DNA from: CALWZE01 sp036644375
Lineage (GTDB): Bacteria > Bacillota > Clostridia > Oscillospirales > Ruminococcaceae
Assembly (NCBI GenBank): GCA_036644375.1
Contig: JAVXQD010000014.1
Coordinates: 1-52,105 of the forward strand
DNA length: 52,105 bases
Reading direction: 5' to 3'
A model generated the notes under the pieces. That model made no database searches and had not been told where the DNA came from. It was given only the letters and a program-made list of their open reading frames with translations. Shown piece after piece: positions 33,624 through 42,063 of the stretch. The position numbers and the translations under genes were made by a program. Within the stretch, counting starts at the first letter, position 1. Every line of letters begins with the position of its first letter.

Positions 33624-34666
33624 CACAAAAATTTGATTTAAACTCGCCCTTAATCTGTTCGCGTCAATTATTCGGGGGTTCGGTTCACAAGAGCTATCTT
33701 GTGGATCTTTCCGACGGTTCCAGTATTGTACTGCAAAACCTAAACAAAAAAGTCATCGCAAATCCCGAGATGATGATGCACAACGCTCTGGCAATATCCA
33801 AGCATATTTCCAACCACTCAGACCCGAACAGCGTGCGTTTTCTGCGCTTTATCAACTCTGTTGACGGGGAGGCACTTGTTCGCGACGAGGAGAGCGGGAT
33901 TTGGCGTGGATATCGCTACATCGACCGTTCGCACACACCCGTACCGGACGAATCAACCGAGAATGACAGCTCTGAAATGGCAAAAGCTCTCGGCCTTTTC
34001 ACACATCAGCTCTCCGATTTTCCGACATCCGAGCTGAAATTCACCTTTCCCGACTACCACAATACCCCAAAGTATTTCGAGAATTTCAAAAGCGTTGTCG
34101 AATCCTCCCCAAAGGCGCTTATTGACACCGCAAAGCAGGAGATTTCCTATGCTCTCAAGCAGCAGAAATATGCTCCCGCTCTTTTGAAAATGAAGCTTCC
34201 TGCGCGTGTCGTGCACAATGAGGCAAGACTTCGCAATCTTTTGGTTGACAATGAAACCGGACGTGCTGTCTGTCTCATTGATTATGACACTGTTATGCCC
34301 GGTCTTATGGCATGTGACTTCGGCAACGCAGTCCGCTCCTCATGTCGGACATGCAAATGCGATGAGCGCCAGATGAACCGTATTCGTTTTGATATCGACC
34401 GATATGCCGAATTTACACGTCTTTTCATCGACATTGTCCGTCCTATACTCGACAAGAATGAACCTGCCTCGTTTGCCGGCGGCTCTATAGTGATGGCTCT
34501 TGAAGCCGGAATCCGCTATCTTACCGACTATTTACAGGGAAACACCGTTTACAAGGTGTCCTACCCAGAACAGAATCTCTATAAAGCACGTGTACAGCTC
34601 ACGCTCTGTATGCAGATGCAATATTACTACAAAGAAATGGAAAAGATTGTCTGGCGCTGTCTGTGA
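33602..34666 (+). CDS. Aminoglycoside-phosphotransferase-fold sugar kinase-like protein (NahK-related) with altered catalytic loop
   Basis: A 354-residue protein of the APH/choline-kinase fold. FPDYHNTPKYF, CLIDYDTVMPG and CDFGNAVR recall N-acetylhexosamine 1-kinases such as NahK, where these are followed by DFGD and preceded by HND. Here the catalytic loop reads VHNEARLRN (Glu207 in place of the Asp base) and DFGN replaces DFGD. It may be a changed-specificity or inactive kinase. The start lies inside murC, so it is made together with MurC. A role in recycling or sensing amino sugars of the wall is plausible but inferred. Confidence 0.82.
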   Translation: MLDIQKIAQKFDLNSPLICSRQLFGGSVHKSYLVDLSDGSSIVLQNLNKKVIANPEMMMHNALAISKHISNHSDPNSVRFLRFINSVDGEALVRDEESGIWRGYRYIDRSHTPVPDESTENDSSEMAKALGLFTHQLSDFPTSELKFTFPDYHNTPKYFENFKSVVESSPKALIDTAKQEISYALKQQKYAPALLKMKLPARVVHNEARLRNLLVDNETGRAVCLIDYDTVMPGLMACDFGNAVRSSCRTCKCDERQMNRIRFDIDRYAEFTRLFIDIVRPILDKNEPASFAGGSIVMALEAGIRYLTDYLQGNTVYKVSYPEQNLYKARVQLTLCMQMQYYYKEMEKIVWRCL

Positions 34667-34828
34667 TGAGCCGCCGCAATTTTTAACTTTCGCTGTTTAT
34701 CCTTAATCATAATAATTTAATATTTTTGCACATGCATCCCTATGTCCTGTCCGGTATATATTCCGTCTCGAACGGTTATGCCTGTAAGCACTCCGACATT
34801 TCGGTATATCTGCTCGGAAAAAATCGTA

Positions 34829-34877
34829 AAAAACGCGCTCAAATTCGGTTTTAAAAACCGTTTTCAAGCGCGTTTTT
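34829..34877. terminator. Bidirectional terminator downstream of murC and the kinase gene
   Basis: AAAAACGCGCT (34829-34839) pairs with AGCGCGTTTTT (34867-34877), with an inner CGGTTTT/AAAACCG hairpin. The A and T ends make it work from both sides. Confidence 0.87.
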
Positions 34878-34913
34878 CTCTGTCATAAGCTGTTTGCTTT
34901 CACACCCTGCCGT

Positions 34914-34944
34914 CCCGAAATCATTTGATTTCGGGCGCTTTTTT
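34914..34944 (+). terminator. Second terminator of the murC transcript
   Basis: CCCGAAATC (34914-34922) pairs with GATTTCGGG (34927-34935), followed by CGCTTTTTT on the plus strand. Confidence 0.85.
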
Positions 34945-34989
34945 AAGAGTATTCATTACTGACTTTGCGGTCTGCTGCCCCAACGCTCA

Positions 34990-35340
34990 TCAATAGGTCT
35001 CAAGCCCAAAGCTGATTTGCAGCGCCGCGTCAATTTTTTGCATCGCACCATGGTCTACCGAACCCATTTTTTCACGCAGACGCCGTTTGTCAATAGTGCG
35101 AACCTGCTCAAGCAGCACTATACTGTCCCGCTGCAGACCGCAGCTCTGTGCGCCCAATGAAATATGCGTCGGGAGATTGGTTTTATCCTGCTGGCTTGTG
35201 ATTGCCGCTGCGATAACGGTCGGGCTGTATTTGTTGCCCACATCATTTTGCACAATAAGTACAGGTCTCACTCCCCCCTGTTCAGACCCGACAACAGGGC
35301 TTAAATCCGCATAAAAAACCTCGCCTCGTTTAATGTTCAC
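34990..35340 (-). CDS. mazF: MazF/EndoA-type mRNA interferase, without adjacent antitoxin
   Basis: From the GTG at 35340 this is a 116-residue toxin, exactly the length of Bacillus EndoA (NdoA). Landmarks are VNIKRGEVFYADLSPVVGSE, QGGVRPVLIVQND, AAAITSQQDKTNLPTHI and SIVLLEQVRTIDK. It cuts single-stranded mRNA at short motifs. GGAG lies eight bases before GTG 35340; a GTG at 35349 overlaps that site. No MazE/EndoAI-like frame exists in the 63 bp upstream or beside it; the upstream gene is a lipoprotein. The leader folds into a hairpin that buries the ribosome site. Confidence 0.92.
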   Translation of the reverse strand: MNIKRGEVFYADLSPVVGSEQGGVRPVLIVQNDVGNKYSPTVIAAAITSQQDKTNLPTHISLGAQSCGLQRDSIVLLEQVRTIDKRRLREKMGSVDHGAMQKIDAALQISFGLETY

Positions 35341-35345
35341 TTTTA

Positions 35346-35388
35346 TCACTCCGCATAATATTTTGTGATATTATTATTGACGGAGTGA
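35346..35388 (-). promoter_or_regulatory. Hairpin sequestering the mazF ribosome binding site
   Basis: On the minus-strand transcript TCACTCCG (35388-35381) pairs with CGGAGTGA (35353-35346), which contains the Shine-Dalgarno sequence. Inside, ATAATAT (35374-35368) pairs with ATATTAT (35361-35355). No T run follows, so this is not a terminator. Confidence 0.65.
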
Positions 35389-35403
35389 GTCTGATTTAAA
35401 CAT

Positions 35404-35904
35404 TTACTTCAAAAAATCAAAGGCTGTAATTTCAATCACAAGCTCATCTGCCGGGGCTTCGATGCTCTTGGGCAGACTGCCGTATGCTGTGATTTTCATT
35501 CCATTCGGCAGAGTGTATTCCATATCTCCGTTGCTCTGTTTGACTCCCTCGGGTTTCTCTGTCCCGAACAATTCAAATGCAGTGCAAAGCGCCCGCATTG
35601 GATTGCCGCTTTTCAGGTTTTCACTCTGCTCCTCATGCGTTATGCCCATAAATTCGCTTGACACAACCCCGCCGCTGTCTGACAAGTACAGCGTCCCTAT
35701 AGACTGCGGCGAGAGAAACTCGAGCGTACAGTGTTCGGGAGAGGTTCGTATAAACACAAATGAGCCCGACAGCGAACCGCGCTTAAAATCCGCCGTAAGC
35801 TCAAACGGCACATCGAATACCCCGTAATTATCGACGTCCGCTGCGTTAGAGCAGGAGCATAGCAGAAATATCAGAATAAGCATTGCGGGCAAGATTTTTT
35901 TCAT
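35404..35904 (-). CDS. Small lipoprotein in the YdcC position
   Basis: A 166-residue lipoprotein with signal and lipobox at residues 1-19 (MKKILPAMLILIFLLCSC). The mature part has beta-rich character (GSFVFIRTSPEHCTLEFLSP, GTLYLSDSG, YTLPNGMKITAYGSLPKSIE), which could be a LolA-like fold as in YdcC, but similarity is weak by eye. ATG 35904 has GGAGG upstream; the frame to 35940 does not. It sits after nnr, as YdcC sits between acpS and alr in Bacillus. Function unknown. Confidence 0.8.
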   Translation of the reverse strand: MKKILPAMLILIFLLCSCSNAADVDNYGVFDVPFELTADFKRGSLSGSFVFIRTSPEHCTLEFLSPQSIGTLYLSDSGGVVSSEFMGITHEEQSENLKSGNPMRALCTAFELFGTEKPEGVKQSNGDMEYTLPNGMKITAYGSLPKSIEAPADELVIEITAFDFLK

Positions 35905-35930
35905 TTTGCGACCTCCGAAGAATATTCGGG

Positions 35931-37451
35931 TCACTCGCACTCAAGTTCGGCGATTGCGCTCGGTATAAACTCGGCTACAACCGATGCGGTCATGCAGTGC
36001 ATGGGCATGTTCATCGCCGCCAAATCCGCCGCACGTGAATGGACATATACCCCAAGCATCGCCGCAAGCGTGGGTGCTATGTCCATTGCCGCAAACGAGG
36101 CTATCACACCGCACAGCAAATCCCCGCTTCCTCCTTTAGCCAACCCCGCATTTCCGATTGTGCACACAAACACCTCTCCGCTTGGAAACACAATCATCGT
36201 GTTCTCGCTTTTCAAGACAATCGTTACGTCATACTCGGCGGCAAATTCCCTTGCAATTCCTATTCTGTCCGCCTTTATCTCCTCCATGCTCTTTCCGCAC
36301 AGGCGCGCAAGCTCTCCGAGATGAGGGGTAAGCACTATGGTTTGTTTGTGACCCTTTAACAGATTTATGTTCTCGGCAAGTATATTTATTCCGTCAGCAT
36401 CACAAATAAGCGGACACTTTGCTGTTTCAAGTGCATTTTCCACAAGACCGCGCGCACTGTTGGTAAGTGAAAGGCCACATCCTATAGCGCATGCATCTGC
36501 TCTGCTCAAGGTGTCTGCAAAATATTTTGAGTCTATCACAATGTCAATTAAGACCGCCTCAGGGCAGTGCGAGGCGACCGCCTTAAGGGTATTCTCTCCG
36601 GATGCAACACTGATAAGCCCCGCTCCGCACACGAGAGCACCCTTTGTGCAGAGCACTGCCGCGCCGCGATATCGGTCGGAGCCCACAATCTCCAAAAGCC
36701 GTCCGCAGATTCCCTTGTGCGCGCACTCGCTGCGCTTGGGTAATATCCGTGACGCAATCCGCTCGGTCAGCTCTCCTATCGACAGCTTGACCGATTCATA
36801 GGCCGAATCGGGTATTCCGATTTCGGCAAGCAGCGAATTTCCGCACTGATCTGCGGAGCATTTAAGAATATGCGCCGGCTTAAACCCGACCATCGCAAGA
36901 GTGGTGTCCGCAGAAAATGCGTTTTCACAAACACAGCCGCTGTCCGCTCCTACTCCGCTCGGAACATCCGCACTTATTTTATAAGCTGTTTTGTTCGCAT
37001 TTGCCGACGCAAAAATTTTGGATACCGGCTCGCTCAACGCTCCGTGAAAGCCGATGCCGTATACTGCGTCGACAATGACCTGTGCTTTTTCTACCGTCTC
37101 GGCAGAGAGCTGTTCGTCCGAAGTGAGAACAATCACCGGCACATTTGCGGACAGTGCTTTTTCAAACATGGCTCCCGAATCCCCCGCCTTGGGGGACTCG
37201 GAACACATTATCACGCTCACCGACGCCCCGCTCTCCTTAAGACACCGCGCCGCAACAAATCCGTCACCGCCGTTTCCGCCGCCTCCGCAAAGCACGGCAC
37301 AGCTAATGCCCCGCAGCCTTTTACGAAGCTTTTCTTCGATATTCTGATACAGCGCCCTGCCCGCCCGCTCCATAAGCGATTCGAGTGTCACACCGTTTTT
37401 TACAGCCGCCTCTTCAATTAGCTTTTGTTCCTTACTCAGCAATAAGACCAT
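35931..37451 (-). CDS. nnr: Bifunctional NAD(P)H-hydrate repair enzyme
   Basis: A 506-residue fusion. The N-terminal YjeF_N domain (about 1-210; GGGGNGGDGFVAARCL) epimerises damaged NAD(P)HX, and the C-terminal ribokinase-like domain (about 225-506; NAGLAKGGSGDLLCGVIAS) dehydrates the S epimer using ADP. It is a cytosolic metabolite-repair enzyme. GGAGAG precedes the ATG. It starts 3 bp after acpS, a common Firmicutes arrangement. Confidence 0.95.
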   Translation of the reverse strand: MVLLLSKEQKLIEEAAVKNGVTLESLMERAGRALYQNIEEKLRKRLRGISCAVLCGGGGNGGDGFVAARCLKESGASVSVIMCSESPKAGDSGAMFEKALSANVPVIVLTSDEQLSAETVEKAQVIVDAVYGIGFHGALSEPVSKIFASANANKTAYKISADVPSGVGADSGCVCENAFSADTTLAMVGFKPAHILKCSADQCGNSLLAEIGIPDSAYESVKLSIGELTERIASRILPKRSECAHKGICGRLLEIVGSDRYRGAAVLCTKGALVCGAGLISVASGENTLKAVASHCPEAVLIDIVIDSKYFADTLSRADACAIGCGLSLTNSARGLVENALETAKCPLICDADGINILAENINLLKGHKQTIVLTPHLGELARLCGKSMEEIKADRIGIAREFAAEYDVTIVLKSENTMIVFPSGEVFVCTIGNAGLAKGGSGDLLCGVIASFAAMDIAPTLAAMLGVYVHSRAADLAAMNMPMHCMTASVVAEFIPSAIAELECE

Positions 37452-37454
37452 TGT

Positions 37455-37817
37455 TTATCTCTCCGTTTCAAGGACTACATTTGCGAGTGCAAGCCCCGCT
37501 GTATTTGTCAGGGCCACAAAGGCCGTCAGTTTATTTTTAAGCATAATATCTGCGATTTCACCCTCAAATACGAAATACGGCTTTTCAAGCTCATCGCGAA
37601 GCACAGATATTTCATCCATGGAAAATCCGCGCACACCCGTGCCGAGTGCCTTAGACAGCGCCTCCTTTGCCGCAAAGCATCCGCTCAGCTTTTGCGCATT
37701 GCCCCAAAAAGCGGTGCGTTCCGCTTGTGAAAACACAAAGGTCATAAATCTCTCCGTTTGCATGCTCTTTGCAATCCGAGAGATTTCAACCAAATCGTTG
37801 CCAACTCCATATATCAT
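37455..37817 (-). CDS. acpS: Holo-[acyl-carrier-protein] synthase
   Basis: A 120-residue AcpS that moves 4'-phosphopantetheine from CoA to acyl carrier protein. MIYGVGNDLVEISRI holds the metal Asp and FAAKEALSKALGTG holds the Glu. ATG 37817 has GAGGTG upstream; GTG 37826 overlaps that site and is rejected. It heads acpS-nnr-lipoprotein-mazF and is transcribed from a promoter whose -35 is shared with the divergent pheST leader. Confidence 0.95.
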   Translation of the reverse strand: MIYGVGNDLVEISRIAKSMQTERFMTFVFSQAERTAFWGNAQKLSGCFAAKEALSKALGTGVRGFSMDEISVLRDELEKPYFVFEGEIADIMLKNKLTAFVALTNTAGLALANVVLETER

Positions 37818-37840
37818 CCGCTTCACCTCATATCATTACA

Positions 37841-37892
37841 ATTATACGTTTTTAAAATTGGTCTTGCAACCGTCTGAATTAAGTGGTAATAT
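37841..37892. promoter_or_regulatory. Divergent promoters sharing one -35 box (acpS and pheST T-box)
   Basis: The palindrome TTGCAA at 37864-37869 serves both directions. Minus: 17 bp to TATAAT (37841-37846) for acpS. Plus: 17 bp to TAATAT (37887-37892), with extended TGG, for the T-box leader. Both spacings are ideal. Confidence 0.7.
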
Positions 37893-37898
37893 GTATCA

Positions 37899-38160
37899 TA
37901 CAAACGCAATGACATGGCACAGTAGCACGTAATCCCACAAAAGAGATTGTTCGTCGTCGGCTGAAAACGGGCATAGGGGCAAGGCAGGACGTGTGAATTT
38001 CACCATAGCAGCGGTTTGGCTGAACGGCAGAATGCCAATTAGGTCGAGACGGGTTTCGCCGTTATACGAAATCGAGCGCCGGATTATGTCCGGAACACGG
38101 GTGGTACCACGGAGTTTTAACTGCTTCGTCCCTGATTATGCGGGGGCGGGCTTTTTTTAT
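37899..38160 (+). ncRNA. T-box riboswitch (tRNA-Phe) upstream of pheST
   Basis: A tRNA-sensing leader. The invariant T-box GGGTGGTACCACGG is at 38099-38112. Downstream, TCGTCCC and GGGGGCGGG form the terminator stem, with seven T at 38152-38158. Stem I can be drawn with ATGG/CCAT and CACG/CGTG around an internal loop with AGTA on one side and TTTC on the other; TTC at 38000-38002 is the likely Phe specifier. Uncharged tRNA-Phe would stabilise the antiterminator and allow pheS transcription. Confidence 0.94.
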
Positions 38161-38440
38161 TGTCCGAAACTGCGCAGCGCTCCACTTGTTTACACACCGC
38201 ACTGCGCGTAAGAACTTCAGCCCTCAGAGTACAAAAGCACATTGCAACCATGTGGCAGCCTGCTCCTGCCGCCGAATGTCCGCCTGTAATTTTGACGGAC
38301 GTACCGGAACAACAGCACCGAATCTCAAGATTAAAAAACGGCATACCGTAAGCCGCAAAAAACGGAATCCGCTGCACATTTCAAAGCTCTTTACGCAATA
38401 TTACGGCTTTGGCTATCTGCTGCGGCATTGGAGGATAAGT
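38161..38440 (+). other. Long spacer between the T-box terminator and pheS
   Basis: 280 bp with no convincing gene; a frame with ATG at 38160 is not supported by a ribosome site or by recognisable protein. The only functional signal seen is GGAGG at 38430-38434 for pheS. Confidence 0.55.
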
Positions 38441-39460
38441 GTGAAAGAACAGCTTAACAAAATCAAGGAGACTGCGGAACAGCTCTTGCTCGAGGCTGAA
38501 CAGTCCGCGGCGGTTGAGGAACTGCGTGTGCGTTTCCTCGGCAAAAAAGGCGAGCTTACCGCGATTTTAAAACAGATGGGCAGCCTTTCGGCTGACGAGC
38601 GCCCCGCCATGGGTCAGCTTGCAAATGAGGTGCGCGCCCATATCGAGACAAAAATTGCCGAGCGCGCGAAGGAGCTTGGCGATTTGGCGCTGCAAAAAAA
38701 GCTCGAGCTTGAGACCATCGATGTGACGCTTCCCGGCGTTGAGCCACAGCTCGGAAAACGGCACCCGCTCCAGCTCGTGCTGGACGATGTCAAGGAGATA
38801 TTTCTCGGGATGGGCTTTGAGCTTGCCGAGGGGCCTGAGGTCGAATATGACCACAACAACTTTGAGCTGCTGAACATACCCAAGGGACATCCGGCGCGCG
38901 ACACCCAGGACACCTTTTACATCAACGACAATGTCGTACTTCGCTCGCAGACCTCTCCCGTGCAGGTTCGTGTCATGCAAAAGCAAAAGCCCCCGATACG
39001 CATTCTCGCCCCGGGCCGCGTATACCGCTCGGATGCAGTCGACGCCACCCACTCCCCTATCTTTCACCAGATTGAGGGTCTTGTGGTCGACAAGGGCATA
39101 ACGATGTCGGATCTCAAGGGCACACTTGAGATGTTCGCCAAAAAGCTCTATGGAGATGACAGCAAGGCGCGTTTCCGCCCGCATCACTTTCAGTTTACAG
39201 AGCCGTCCGCCGAGATGGACGCCACCTGTTTTGTGTGTCATGGCAAGGGCTGCAGACTTTGCAAGGGCGAGGGCTTTATTGAAATTCTCGGCTGCGGAAT
39301 GGTTCACCCCAAGGTTCTCGCAAACTGCGGGATTGATCCCGAAATTTATTCGGGCTTCGCATTCGGAATGGGGCTTGACCGCATCACAATGCTGCGCTAC
39401 GGAATCGACGATCTTCGTCTGTTGTTCGAGAACGATAGGCGTTTCTTGAACCAATTTTAA
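38441..39460 (+). CDS. pheS: Phenylalanine--tRNA ligase alpha subunit
   Basis: A 339-residue class II synthetase subunit starting at GTG 38441 with GGAGG six bases upstream. The N-terminal coiled coil (about 1-85) binds tRNA. Class II motifs include HPARDTQDTFYI, FHQIEGLVVDKG and GFAFGMGLDRITMLRYGI. Frames that extend upstream to 38138 enter the T-box terminator and are rejected. It charges tRNA-Phe together with PheT, 15 bp downstream. Confidence 0.97.
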   Translation: MKEQLNKIKETAEQLLLEAEQSAAVEELRVRFLGKKGELTAILKQMGSLSADERPAMGQLANEVRAHIETKIAERAKELGDLALQKKLELETIDVTLPGVEPQLGKRHPLQLVLDDVKEIFLGMGFELAEGPEVEYDHNNFELLNIPKGHPARDTQDTFYINDNVVLRSQTSPVQVRVMQKQKPPIRILAPGRVYRSDAVDATHSPIFHQIEGLVVDKGITMSDLKGTLEMFAKKLYGDDSKARFRPHHFQFTEPSAEMDATCFVCHGKGCRLCKGEGFIEILGCGMVHPKVLANCGIDPEIYSGFAFGMGLDRITMLRYGIDDLRLLFENDRRFLNQF

Positions 39461-39475
39461 GGGAGGACATCGAAA

Positions 39476-41911
39476 ATGAATTTACCTATTAAATGGCTCC
39501 GGGTTTACACCGATATAACTGTTGACAACAGGGAATTTTCTCACCGCATGACCATGAGCGGAAGCAAGGTCGAGGGCTTTGAGAGCGAATCCGACAAGCT
39601 TAAAAATGTCGTTACCGGAAAGGTTGCCTCAATTGAGCACCACCCGGATTCGGATCACCTTTGGATTTGTCAGCTCGACATAAACAGCGGGGAAAATGTT
39701 CAGATAGTCACAGGCGCACAGAACCTGTCTGTCGGAGACATTGTGCCTGTTGCGCTCGACAACTCCGACCTGCCAAACGGAATGCACATAAAGGCAGGAA
39801 AGCTCCGCGGAGAAATCAGCAATGGTATGCTCTGCTCGCTCGGCGAACTCGGTCTGACAAAAAACGATTTTCCCGACTGCATTGAGGATGGAATAATGGT
39901 GCTCGACACGGATACCACGCTCGGTATACCTGTTGAAAAGGCGCTCGGTATGGACGACACCGTGTTTGAGTTCGAGATAACCTCAAACCGCCCCGACTGC
40001 CTGTGCATAACGGGTCTTGCGCGAGAGGCCGCAATCACCTACGGAAAAGAATTTGTTCTTCCCGATCCTGAAATTTCCAAAACACGCGGCGATATACACA
40101 AAATGCTTGAGGTCGTCAACGAAACGCCGGACAACTGCCTGCGCTATACCGGAGCGGTTGTCGAAAATGTGCGCGTTAAGCCATCGCCGCAATGGATGCG
40201 CGAGAGGCTCCGCCACTGCGGGGTGCGCCCGATAAACAACATTGTGGATATCACAAACTATGTAATGCTCGAATACAACCAGCCGATGCACGCCTTTGAC
40301 TACCGCAATGTCAAGGACGGCAAAATCGTGGTTCGTCAGGCACATGCGGGTGAAAAAATCATCACACTTGACGGCGGAGAACATCTGCTTGACGACAGCA
40401 TGATGATAATCGCCGACAGTGAAAAGCCTATTGCCGTCGCCGGTGTTATGGGTGGAGAATACAGCGGAATATCGGACGAAACCACAACAATGGTCTTTGA
40501 ATCCGCCTGCTTTAACGGGTTCAATGTCCGCTCGACCGCAAAGGCGCTCGGAATGCGCACAGAGGCGTCCGCGAGGTACGAAAAGGGTCTTGACCCAAAC
40601 AATACAATGCCCGCCATCAAGCGTGCTCTGGAGCTTGTTGAGCAACTGGATGCCGGCGACATTGTCGGCGGATTTATCGACGCCGCAGGCAAAATGCCCG
40701 TGATGCCGCGCATACCGCTGCAGCCCGAGCGCATCTGCGCTTTTCTCGGCGCTGAGATTGAAACCGACTTCATGATTGAAACTCTCAAAAAGCTCGGCTG
40801 CACCATCGACAATGATTTGATTGTCACGCCGCCCACCTTTCGAGCTGACCTTGAGGGCTTTGCCGACTTAGCGGAGGAAGTTGCCCGCTTCTACGGCTAT
40901 GATGTCATACCCACCACCATCATGCGCGGAATAGCCGAGGCAAGACCCACAGAGCGGCAACGTTTTGAAAAGGCAATGATAAATGTCTGCTTGGGCAGCG
41001 GTCTTTATGAGATTAACACTTATTCGTTCATGAGCACCAAAATGCTCGACATGATAAATTTGCCGACCGACAGCGAGCTTCGAAAATGCGTGGTAATCAG
41101 CAATCCTTTGGGCGAGGATACGAGCATTATGCGCACAACCGCCGTCCCGTCAATGCTTGACGTGCTTGCGCGCAACTATAACGGGCGCATACCGAGTACA
41201 AAAATGTTTGAGATAGCGGTTGAATTTATTCCGCGCTTCGGCGAGGCTCAGTGGAGTGATTTGTTCAGCGACTGCTGTGTTACCGAGCATCCGGACACAA
41301 TGCCGCTTCTTCCCTCAGAAAACCGCAAGCTGATTATCGGAGGATATGCCTCACTTGATTTTTATGCCGTTAAAGGCATAGTTGAAAAGCTGCTCGATGT
41401 TGCCGGAATCAAGGGCGCGGAATATTCTGTTCTATCCGGCAACCCGACATATCATCCGGGCAGAACCGCCGAAATTAAGATTGCGGACAGAACAATCGGC
41501 ATTGTCGGGGAAATATCACCCGCCGTCACCGGCAATTTCGGAATCAAGGAGCGCGTATATGTTGCCGACCTTGATCTTGATGCCATATATGAGCTGCGCG
41601 GTGAGCCGCGCAGGTATAAACAACTGCCCAAATTCCCCTCAACCGCGCGAGACCTTGCACTCGTGTGCGATTTAACTCTTCCGTCAGCTCAGATTGAGGC
41701 GATAATACGCCATGGCTGCGGCAGAATTCTCGAGGCAGTCAAGGTTTTTGACATATATACGGGCGACAAGGTCGAAAAGGGCAAAAAAAGTATTGCTTAT
41801 AATATTGTACTGCGCGACAGCGAGAAAACTTTGACGGATACTGACGCCGACGACGCAATTAAGCGCACATTAAAAGAGCTTAAAGCAAACGGAATCGAAC
41901 TGAGAAGCTAA
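39476..41911 (+). CDS. pheT: Phenylalanine--tRNA ligase beta subunit
   Basis: An 811-residue subunit of normal length. It begins MNLPIKWLRVYTDI, followed by a tRNA-binding domain (about 45-150), the B3/B4 editing domain (TSNRPDCLCITGLAREAA onward, removes Tyr), B5, the catalytic-like core (RSTAKALGMRTEASARYEKG) and a C-terminal anticodon-binding fold. GGGAGG precedes the ATG. It is regulated with pheS by the T-box. Confidence 0.97.
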   Translation: MNLPIKWLRVYTDITVDNREFSHRMTMSGSKVEGFESESDKLKNVVTGKVASIEHHPDSDHLWICQLDINSGENVQIVTGAQNLSVGDIVPVALDNSDLPNGMHIKAGKLRGEISNGMLCSLGELGLTKNDFPDCIEDGIMVLDTDTTLGIPVEKALGMDDTVFEFEITSNRPDCLCITGLAREAAITYGKEFVLPDPEISKTRGDIHKMLEVVNETPDNCLRYTGAVVENVRVKPSPQWMRERLRHCGVRPINNIVDITNYVMLEYNQPMHAFDYRNVKDGKIVVRQAHAGEKIITLDGGEHLLDDSMMIIADSEKPIAVAGVMGGEYSGISDETTTMVFESACFNGFNVRSTAKALGMRTEASARYEKGLDPNNTMPAIKRALELVEQLDAGDIVGGFIDAAGKMPVMPRIPLQPERICAFLGAEIETDFMIETLKKLGCTIDNDLIVTPPTFRADLEGFADLAEEVARFYGYDVIPTTIMRGIAEARPTERQRFEKAMINVCLGSGLYEINTYSFMSTKMLDMINLPTDSELRKCVVISNPLGEDTSIMRTTAVPSMLDVLARNYNGRIPSTKMFEIAVEFIPRFGEAQWSDLFSDCCVTEHPDTMPLLPSENRKLIIGGYASLDFYAVKGIVEKLLDVAGIKGAEYSVLSGNPTYHPGRTAEIKIADRTIGIVGEISPAVTGNFGIKERVYVADLDLDAIYELRGEPRRYKQLPKFPSTARDLALVCDLTLPSAQIEAIIRHGCGRILEAVKVFDIYTGDKVEKGKKSIAYNIVLRDSEKTLTDTDADDAIKRTLKELKANGIELRS

Positions 41912-41925
41912 ATCTCACTTGTAAA

Positions 41926-41955
41926 TTGCTCGAAATTAGTGTATCCTTTTATATT
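41926..41955 (+). promoter_or_regulatory. Promoter of ireB
   Basis: TTGCTC (41926-41931), 18 bp, TATATT (41950-41955). The leader of about 100 nt ends in a perfect 11-bp hairpin at 42013-42043 just before the ribosome site. Confidence 0.5.
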
Positions 41956-42012
41956 ATAGTATTGGTTCTCTTGCTGTGCTTTTGCACATCACGGTCAACC
42001 GCACAACGCATA

Positions 42013-42043
42013 ATATGAAAAACGAGTATTTTGTTTTTCATAT
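42013..42043 (+). promoter_or_regulatory. Hairpin in the ireB leader
   Basis: ATATGAAAAAC (42013-42023) pairs with GTTTTTCATAT (42033-42043) around a 9-nt loop. It lies 8 bases upstream of AAAGGAGC. Without a following T run it is not a terminator; an mRNA-stability or translation element is possible. Confidence 0.5.
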
Positions 42044-42063
42044 AAGTTGGGAAAGGAGCAGTT

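Larger units (their letters stand above)
34667..34989. other. Convergent intergenic region with two terminators
   Basis: 323 bp between the kinase-like gene (plus) and mazF (minus). It contains two strong hairpin terminators at 34829-34877 and 34914-34944 and no gene. Confidence 0.7.

Noticed and set aside
35341..35403. Possible MazE antitoxin gene upstream of mazF
   Set aside because: The gap is only 63 bp and holds a hairpin; no reading frame of antitoxin size exists there or in the neighbouring non-coding sequence.
38138..38440. N-terminal extension of pheS
   Set aside because: It would be translated from the T-box terminator stem and does not resemble PheS; GTG 38441 has a perfect ribosome site.
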